A DNA stretch of 64,000 nucleotides from Haladaptatus sp. QDMS2 (lineage in GTDB: Archaea > Halobacteriota > Halobacteria > Halobacteriales > Halococcaceae): contig NZ_CP119791.1 of assembly GCF_029338295.1 (NCBI RefSeq), forward strand, positions 1,612,001 through 1,676,000. The letters run 5' to 3'. The notes under the pieces are model-generated. The model was not told the DNA's origin and made no database searches. It saw nothing but the letters and a program-made list of their open reading frames with translations. Shown one piece after another: positions 58,665 through 64,000 of this stretch; the first letter of the stretch is position 1; each line of letters begins with the position of its first letter. Both the position numbers and the translations under genes were made by a program.

Positions 58665-59639
58665 ATGAGTGCGACAGCGAGTCTCGTAGACGACCTGCTG
58701 GCTGGCAAACACCGGGCGCTCGCGCGGACCATCACGAAAATCGAGAACCGCTCGCCGGGCTACCGCGAGCTGGTCTCACAATTACACGCCCACACCGGCG
58801 ACGCGGAAGTCGTCGGCGTCACGGGCAGTCCCGGCGCGGGGAAATCGACGCTCGTCGACCAGATGGCGAAAGTTTACCGCGACCAGGGGTTCACCGTCGG
58901 CGTCATCGCCGTCGACCCTTCCTCGCCGTACACGGGCGGGGCCGTCCTCGGCGACCGCATCCGAATGGCTTCGACGGTCGGCGACATGGACGTGTTCTTC
59001 CGGTCGATGAGCGCCCGCGGCAGCCTCGGCGGTCTCTCTACGGCCACCGCAGACGCGGTCAAAGCGCTCGACGCCTTCGGCAAGGATAAAATCATCATCG
59101 AGACGGTCGGTGCGGGACAGAACGAAATCGACATCGTTCGCACCGCGGACACCGTCGCCGTCCTCGTGCCGCCCGCGAGCGGCGACGACATCCAGATGCT
59201 GAAAGCCGGCATCCTCGAAATCGGCGACGTGTTCGTCGTGAACAAAGCCGACCTGGATGGCGCAGACCGCACGGTCCAGGAGCTAAAGGAGATGATTCAC
59301 ATGCGCGATTCGGACGACGACTGGGAGCCACTGGTCGTCGAAACCATCGCCAAGTCGGGCGAGGGCATTGCGGAGTTCCTCGACGCGCTCTCCGAGCACT
59401 ACGCGTATCTCGAAGACTCGGGCCGCCTCGAAGAGAAAGCCCGGACCCGCTACGCAGAGGAGATTCGGGCGCTCTTGCGGGCCGATATTGGCTCGCTCAT
59501 CAGCGAGGAAGTCGAAGACCAGGGCGGCATCGAGGCACTGGTGGACGAAGTCGTCGCCCGCGAGGCAGACCCCTACACTATCGCCGACCGAATCATGGAA
59601 CCGCTCGAAGACTGCGTGAGCGAGCGCCGTCAGTCCTAA
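58665..59639 (+). CDS. meaB: Methylmalonyl-CoA mutase-associated GTPase MeaB
   Basis: A 324-residue G3E GTPase. Walker A is GSPGAGKST (about 54-62), the switch and metal motifs are VDPSSPYTGGAVLGDRIRM and ETVGAGQNE, and the base-recognition NKAD comes after DVFVVNKADLD. It gates cofactor loading and protects the B12 mutase. The gene follows the B12 subunit by one base. The C-terminal 90 residues form the dimer-forming helices of the family. Confidence 0.95.
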   Translation: MSATASLVDDLLAGKHRALARTITKIENRSPGYRELVSQLHAHTGDAEVVGVTGSPGAGKSTLVDQMAKVYRDQGFTVGVIAVDPSSPYTGGAVLGDRIRMASTVGDMDVFFRSMSARGSLGGLSTATADAVKALDAFGKDKIIIETVGAGQNEIDIVRTADTVAVLVPPASGDDIQMLKAGILEIGDVFVVNKADLDGADRTVQELKEMIHMRDSDDDWEPLVVETIAKSGEGIAEFLDALSEHYAYLEDSGRLEEKARTRYAEEIRALLRADIGSLISEEVEDQGGIEALVDEVVAREADPYTIADRIMEPLEDCVSERRQS

Positions 59640-59664
59640 AGCGTTCGCCCCCGTTTGATTTTCT

Positions 59665-60576
59665 ATGAAGCGACGCCTCCTCGCCGGAGCCTCAGCCCTC
59701 GCACTCGCATCGCCCGTTATCGCAAACACGTATCTCGCCCGCCAGGCCGAGGACCTCGAACCCGCGCTTTCTGGAACCCAGCACACCTTCCACTGGCGCG
59801 GCTTCGACGTGGCGTACACCGAGGCGGGAGACGCAGACGACCCGGACGTCCTCCTCTTGCACGGCATCAACGCCGCCGCCTCCAGCCAGGAGTGGGTGGA
59901 ACTGTTCGACGCGCTCGCCGAGGACCACCACGTCATCGCGCCAGACCTGCCCGGATTTGGCAGTTCAGAGCGCCATCCGGTGACCTACGACGCCGAGTTC
60001 TACACGAACTTCGTCAGCGAGTTCGCCGCCGCCATCACCGAGGACGCAACGTGGGTCGCCTCCTCGCTCACGAGCGCCTACGCGGCCGCCGCAGCCGAGG
60101 ATGCAGACTGCGCGGAACTCGTCCTCATCTGCCCGACGACCACGACGATGGGCCAGCGCCCGTGGGTACAGACGCTGATTCGCCTGCCGATTCTCGGCCA
60201 GACGCTGTTCAACCTCGTCGCCTCGAAGCGGTCGATTCGCCACTTCAGCGCGGACCACAGCTACTACGACGAGGCCGAAATCACCGACGAGCGCACGGAC
60301 TACGAGTGGCAAACGGCCCACCAGCCGGGTGCCCGCTTCGCCCCCGCCGCGTTCGTTTCGGGAGCACTCGACAGCGACATCGACCTCGGCGAAACCCTCG
60401 CCGCACTCGACGTACCCGTGACCATCGTCTGGGGCAACGACGCGGACATCTCACCGGTCTCCGAGGGTCGCGAACTCGCAAAGGAAGCCGATGCGAAGCT
60501 CTTCGTGTTCAAGCGGGCGAAACTGTTGCCGCACGTCGAGCGCTCCGAAAAAGTGTTCGAGAAAGTGTTCGCTTAA
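59665..60576 (+). CDS. Alpha/beta hydrolase with an unusual nucleophile elbow
   Basis: A 303-residue protein with an N-terminal hydrophobic stretch (ALALASPVIA) that may be a signal anchor, then an alpha/beta hydrolase fold with LLLHGINAAASSQEW (oxyanion loop) and PDLPGFGSSERHP. The nucleophile elbow, usually G-x-S-x-G, is A132-S-S134-L-T136. His290 (LPHVERSE) matches the catalytic His. The acid region WGNDADISP has Ala where the Asp is normal, with Asp259 and Asp261 next to it. Catalysis is plausible but not certain. The stop codon overlaps that of the convergent DUF35 gene through TTAA. Confidence 0.75.
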   Translation: MKRRLLAGASALALASPVIANTYLARQAEDLEPALSGTQHTFHWRGFDVAYTEAGDADDPDVLLLHGINAAASSQEWVELFDALAEDHHVIAPDLPGFGSSERHPVTYDAEFYTNFVSEFAAAITEDATWVASSLTSAYAAAAAEDADCAELVLICPTTTTMGQRPWVQTLIRLPILGQTLFNLVASKRSIRHFSADHSYYDEAEITDERTDYEWQTAHQPGARFAPAAFVSGALDSDIDLGETLAALDVPVTIVWGNDADISPVSEGRELAKEADAKLFVFKRAKLLPHVERSEKVFEKVFA

Positions 60577-60959
60577 CGCGGGCGGAAGATGAGCAGACGT
60601 TCGCCCATCGTCGCCGTCTGTTCGACGCCCACACCGACGACGAGGCCCGTAGACACGTCCTCGGGGTCGATACCGCGCACCTGCCCGGTGAGACGCACCG
60701 GGCCAAAGTTCACGACGGCGGTCACGTAGGGCGTATCTTCTGCGAACTCCGGGGTTGCGACGTGGACCACGGTGTACGTTTCGATTTCTCCGGATTCGGG
60801 GAGCGGTTCCTGTTCTAACGCCTGAGTTCCGCAGTGGGGGCACGCTCGCCGCGGCGGGAGCGACCCGTGGCCGTTCGCACAGCGCAGGTAGAACCCCTCG
60901 CCCGCCTCGATGGCGTCGAGCAGGTCGTCGTACCCGGCGTCGCGGACGTTTTCGGTCAT
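60573..60959 (-). CDS. DUF35 (Zn-ribbon and OB-fold) acyl-CoA-binding protein
   Basis: A 128-residue protein. An N-terminal helix is followed by a zinc ribbon with Cys27, Cys40 and Cys43 (CPHCG); the usual second Cys is lost and His31 is close enough to replace it. The OB-fold from about 55 has IETYTVVHVATPEFAEDTPYVTAVV. DUF35 proteins form complexes with thiolases in archaea and channel the acyl-CoA. Here the start overlaps the thiolase stop by four bases, so the two make a typical pair. Confidence 0.9.
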   Translation of the reverse strand: MTENVRDAGYDDLLDAIEAGEGFYLRCANGHGSLPPRRACPHCGTQALEQEPLPESGEIETYTVVHVATPEFAEDTPYVTAVVNFGPVRLTGQVRGIDPEDVSTGLVVGVGVEQTATMGERLLIFRPR

Positions 60960-62122
60960 GCGACCACCTCCAGCACGTGGACGACGGCGCTGCCGACGGT
61001 ACCACCCGCGTTGTGACAGACGCCGACGGAGGCCCCCGGGATCGCGTCGCTGCGGGCGTGGTCGCCGCGCAGGAGTTTGGTCATCTCGACGAGTTGGGCC
61101 GTGCCCGTCGCGCCGACGGGGTGGCCCTTCGCTTTCAGACCGCCAGAGAGGTTGACCGGCAGCGACCCGGAACGGGTGGTCTTCCCGTCTCGGGCGGCCG
61201 TGATGCCTTCCCCGCGCTCGAAGAAGCCGAGCGACTCGATGGCGAGCACTTCGGCGATGGTAAAGCAGTCGTGAACCTCGGCGACGTCAACGTCTTTCGG
61301 GCCGATACCGGCGTCCTCGTAGGCCTGTTTTGCAGCCTTGTCCGCTGCGGGCGACGTGGCGAGGTCGCCGCGGTCCTGAAGGGCCATCTTGTCGCCACCC
61401 TGGCCCGTCCCGGTGACGGCGACGGTCGCTTCGATGTCGTGGCGCTTTGCGTAGTCCTCACTCACGAGCACCGCCGCGCTCGCCCCGTCGGTGATGGGGC
61501 AGGCGTCGAACAGGCCAAGTGGAGAGGCGATCATCGGCGCCGAGAGCGCCTGCTCGACCGTGATGGTCTTTCTGAACTGGGCGTACTCGTTGGGCAGCGC
61601 GTTGTCGTGGTTCTTCACCGCGATAGCCGCGAGGTCCTCGCGCGTGCCGCCGAACTCGTCGAAATACGCGCGGGCCATGAGAGCGTAGGCCCCGGGGAAG
61701 GTCATTCCCGCGCGGACTTCGTAGAGGTCGTCTGCGGCGATTGCGAGCGCCTCGGTCGCACCTGCGGTTCCGAGGTTGTTCATGCGCTCTGCGCCTCCGA
61801 CGAGCAGGACGTCCGCCTCGCCGTTGCGGATGTTCTTCACGGCCTGCCTGAGGGCGACCCCGGATGAGGCACACGCCGCCTCGAAGCGTGTCGCGGGCAC
61901 ATCGAGGCCCACGGCTTCGGCCATGAGCGGGCCCTGATGGCCCTGATGTTCTGCTAACTCGCCCATGAAGTTGCCGTAGAGGAGGGCTTCGATGTCGTCT
62001 CGGTCCACGCCCGAGTCTGCGATGGCCGCGAGCCCCGCCTCGGCGAAGAGGTCACGGGCGGTCCGTTCTGGCTGCACGCCAAAGGGTGTGAGTCCGACCC
62101 CCGCGACGCGTACGGTAGTCAT
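60956..62122 (-). CDS. Thiolase-family acetyl-CoA acetyltransferase (SCP2-like)
   Basis: A 388-residue thiolase. The nucleophile is Cys84 (RFEAACASSG), the His of VHDCFT and GLKAKGHPVGATG support catalysis, and VCHNAGG near the C-terminus gives the second Cys. Enzymes of this subgroup work with a DUF35 partner, which is encoded right after it. The direction may be acetoacetyl-CoA formation for mevalonate, or thiolysis in fatty-acid or propionyl-type breakdown; the surrounding acyl-CoA dehydrogenase favours catabolism. Confidence 0.9.
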   Translation of the reverse strand: MTTVRVAGVGLTPFGVQPERTARDLFAEAGLAAIADSGVDRDDIEALLYGNFMGELAEHQGHQGPLMAEAVGLDVPATRFEAACASSGVALRQAVKNIRNGEADVLLVGGAERMNNLGTAGATEALAIAADDLYEVRAGMTFPGAYALMARAYFDEFGGTREDLAAIAVKNHDNALPNEYAQFRKTITVEQALSAPMIASPLGLFDACPITDGASAAVLVSEDYAKRHDIEATVAVTGTGQGGDKMALQDRGDLATSPAADKAAKQAYEDAGIGPKDVDVAEVHDCFTIAEVLAIESLGFFERGEGITAARDGKTTRSGSLPVNLSGGLKAKGHPVGATGTAQLVEMTKLLRGDHARSDAIPGASVGVCHNAGGTVGSAVVHVLEVVA

Positions 62123-62205
62123 ACGTTGACATAAGTCGTGTGCGAGATAAAGCCCTGCCGGACGCTCCGATATTTGAAAAGTGGTGTCTGTGAACGTGAC
62201 AGTCG

Positions 62206-62481
62206 CTACATTCCCATGTCGTCTGCGGCCTCCGGAATGGGAAGGTCGTGGGGCGAGACGGCCAGGAGTTCTGCGGCGTGGTCTAAGGCCATGTCGAAGC
62301 CGTAGTAGCGTTCGAGTTCGTCGCCGTCGGCACTCGGGCGCACCTTGAGCATGGCGTACCCCTCGATGTTCTGGGCGATGGCTGCCGTTTTTCCGCCTTT
62401 GTCGAAGGTGAGGACGCGCTCGTGGTCGGTTTCGAAATACCGGGCCGTAATGTCGTTTTCCGTGAGTTCCGTCTCGCTCAT
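62206..62481 (-). CDS. Small acidic haloarchaeal protein (DUF7111-like)
   Basis: A 91-residue soluble protein, starting MSETELTENDITARYFET. It has alternating strands (ERVLTFDKGGKTAAIAQ; YAMLKVRPSADGDEL) and one helix (YYGFDMALDHAAELLAV). No catalytic or metal motif is visible. It lies between the thiolase and the acyl-CoA dehydrogenase on the same strand, with gaps of 83 and 45 bases, so it may share their expression. Function is unknown. Confidence 0.6.
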   Translation of the reverse strand: MSETELTENDITARYFETDHERVLTFDKGGKTAAIAQNIEGYAMLKVRPSADGDELERYYGFDMALDHAAELLAVSPHDLPIPEAADDMGM

Positions 62482-62526
62482 TGAGAGCAGTAGTGAATGA
62501 AGGCAGTCGTACCTATCGGTTCTCGC

Positions 62527-63669
62527 CTACTTCAGCAACTGTGCGGCGATGGTGTTGCGCAGCACCTCAGAGGTGCCCTCGTAGATTTCGTTCAGCTTCG
62601 CGTCGCGGTAGAAGCGCTCTGCCGGGAAGTCCTTGGTGTAGCCGTAGCCGCCGTGAATCTGAATGCCCTCGTTCGCGACTTCGCGGGAGATTTCACTGGC
62701 GTAGAGTTTTGCCTGTGCGGCCTCCTTGATGAAGTTCTCGCCGCGAATCTTCTTGTCCGCCGCGAGGTGCATGAGCATGCGGGCGGCCGATATTTTCGTA
62801 TCCATGTCGGCGAGTTTGTGCTGGATGGCCTGGAACTGTGAGATGGGGCCGCCGAACTGCTCGCGCTCCTGGCTGTATGTGACAGCCTCGTCGAGTGCTG
62901 CCTGTGCAATTCCAATCGACCGGGCGGCGATGGTGATGCGCCCACCGTTCAGGGTCTTGAGCGCGTGGACGAAGCCCTCGCCTTCCTCGCCGAGCAGGCG
63001 GTCTTCGGGGATGCGCAGGTCGTCAAAGCGGAGTTCGGCGGTCGGACAGCCCTTGTCGCCGAGTTTATCCTCCGTGCCTTCGACGTAGAAGCCGTCGTCT
63101 TCCTCGGGGCGGACGATGAACGAAGAGATGCCCTTGTTACCGGCGTCGGGGTCGGTTTTGGCGAACAGGGTCACGGTGTCGGCGACCGACCCGTTCGAAA
63201 TCCAGAGTTTGCCGCCGTTGATGACGTACTCGTCGCCGTCTTTCTCCGCGGTCGTGCCCATCGCGGGCACGTCGCTACCTGCCTGTGCCTCAGAGAGAGC
63301 GAACGCGCCGATGTCTTTGCCTTCGGCGAGTGGCGTGAGATACTCCTGTTTTTGCTCCTCGTTGCCGAACTCGTAGAGCATGTTGCCCGCGAGCGAAATG
63401 TGTGCCGCGACGATGGTGCCGACGCCGCCACTGCCGCGTGCAATCTCCGAGAGCCCAATCGCGTAGGAGTGGTAATCGAGGCCTGCACCGCCGTACTCCT
63501 CGGGGAAGGGCATTCCCATGAGGCCGAGTTTGCTCATCTCGGAGATGAGGGCTGCCGGGAATTCGTCGTCGTGGTCGATGTCCGCTGCAATCGGTTTGAT
63601 CTCCTCGTCGACGAACTCGGAGACCATGTCCTTTATTTGCTGTTGCTCAGCGGAGAGGCTGAAGTCCAT
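62527..63669 (-). CDS. Acyl-CoA dehydrogenase
   Basis: A 380-residue enzyme with all family hallmarks: FALSEAQAGSDVPAM, YVINGGKLWISNGS, LNGGRITIAARSIGIAQAALDEA and the catalytic Glu364 in EIYEGTSEV. It oxidises an acyl-CoA to the enoyl-CoA with FAD, passing electrons to an electron-transfer flavoprotein. The chain length is not evident; short or branched-chain is typical for this size. It contrasts with the dehydrogenase-like protein at 10461-11597, which lacks that Glu. Confidence 0.95.
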   Translation of the reverse strand: MDFSLSAEQQQIKDMVSEFVDEEIKPIAADIDHDDEFPAALISEMSKLGLMGMPFPEEYGGAGLDYHSYAIGLSEIARGSGGVGTIVAAHISLAGNMLYEFGNEEQKQEYLTPLAEGKDIGAFALSEAQAGSDVPAMGTTAEKDGDEYVINGGKLWISNGSVADTVTLFAKTDPDAGNKGISSFIVRPEEDDGFYVEGTEDKLGDKGCPTAELRFDDLRIPEDRLLGEEGEGFVHALKTLNGGRITIAARSIGIAQAALDEAVTYSQEREQFGGPISQFQAIQHKLADMDTKISAARMLMHLAADKKIRGENFIKEAAQAKLYASEISREVANEGIQIHGGYGYTKDFPAERFYRDAKLNEIYEGTSEVLRNTIAAQLLK

Positions 63670-63744
63670 ACGGAGGAATTAGGATGGTCGTTCCTTTACT
63701 TTTCGTATCCCCGCCACGATTTGCCATCGCAGCGAGGGACGGTC

Positions 63745-64000
63745 TTACTTGTCCTCGAGAGCGTCTGCGATGCGGCCGAGTTCACGGCGGATGTCGACCA
63801 TCTCGTCGCGGACCTTGCGCACTTCACGGACGAGTTCCTCGTTCGCGCGGCTGTTGCTCTGTTCGCGCTCTGGTCGCCCGCCCATGGCACCGCCGGGGCC
63901 GCCACCGCCCATCATGCCGCCCATCATCTGGGCGAATGGGTTGCCGCCGCCACCCATGCCGCCGCCCATACCGCCACCGCCGAAGGCTTCTTCGAGGCGC
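63745..64000 (-). CDS. Gly/Met-rich protein with C-terminal coiled coil, 5' end outside the window
   Basis: The reverse-strand frame is open to the window edge and reads RLEEAFGGGGMGGGMGG, then NPFAQMMGGMMGGGGPGG, then a charged coiled coil EELVREVRKVRDEMVDIRREL to the stop at 63745. Only the last 84 residues are seen. The Gly/Met stretch looks like a flexible, low-complexity linker, and the coiled coil (about the last 35 residues) suggests oligomerisation. The family was not recognised. Confidence 0.55.
   Translation of the reverse strand, partial: RLEEAFGGGGMGGGMGGGGNPFAQMMGGMMGGGGPGGAMGGRPEREQSNSRANEELVREVRKVRDEMVDIRRELGRIADALEDK

Overview
The window is a G+C-rich piece of a halophilic archaeal (class Halobacteria) chromosome. 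The evidence is archaeal ribosomal proteins S15 and S3Ae, a KEOPS Pcc1 subunit, very acidic proteins, Tat-type lipoprotein signals, archaeal TATA boxes about 27 bases before leaderless start codons, a Nuo complex without NuoEFG, halocyanin, and Agl23-type glycosylation proteins. The genus cannot be fixed from the sequence alone. Most of it reads as housekeeping chromosome. There is no transposase, integrase, CRISPR array or prophage. Two solitary IS200/IS605-like hairpins and one lower-G+C patch are the only traces of mobile or foreign DNA.

Layout. 0-4.3 kb: small proteins, tRNA-Ala(GGC), a hairpin-rich spacer, then the overlapping operon rpsO - degenerate RecJ/DHH protein - pcc1 - rps3ae. 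4.3-12.6 kb: halocyanin, archaetidylserine synthase, a HEAT-repeat protein, a phospholipase D-like membrane protein whose signal-peptide end looks broken, an S1/OB/DHH nuclease, an acyl-CoA dehydrogenase, and a JAMM protease - FAD synthase pair. 12.6-16.3 kb: accessory lipoproteins, a GNAT enzyme, a zinc ribbon and two PH-domain membrane proteins. 16.4-23.3 kb: ribH with an aminotransferase, two tandem Agl23 paralogues, purK-purE. 23.4-33.7 kb: a complete eleven-gene nuoABCDHIJ1J2KLMN operon.

33.8-41.7 kb: an RCK-DHH fusion, a CBS-ParB/Srx fusion, the catalytic subunit of methylmalonyl-CoA mutase, acetyl-CoA synthetase and a second acyl-CoA ligase. 41.8-55.9 kb: an extended cytochrome oxidase region with coxA, coxC and coxB, a CtaA-half/CtaB fusion, a DUF420 (CtaM-like) protein, an ABC exporter, and several small membrane or zinc-finger proteins of unknown role. 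A subtilase, an Rdx protein and an HtrA-like protease sit among them. 56.0-64.0 kb: a secreted CocE-type hydrolase, the B12-binding mutase subunit with meaB, an alpha/beta hydrolase, a thiolase-DUF35 pair, a second acyl-CoA dehydrogenase and a truncated Gly/Met-rich protein.

How it fits together. Acyl-CoA synthetases, dehydrogenases, thiolase and the split mutase feed carbon and reduced carriers into respiration. Nuo (electron donor unknown, probably not NADH directly) and a heme-copper oxidase with its own heme synthesis and assembly genes carry the electron flow. Halocyanin is a plausible soluble or lipid-anchored carrier. The best candidate for something undescribed is the set of uncharacterised proteins packed between coxA, coxC, coxB and ctaB. 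Other points worth attention are inverted repeats centred on several TATA boxes and the folded spacer before rpsO.
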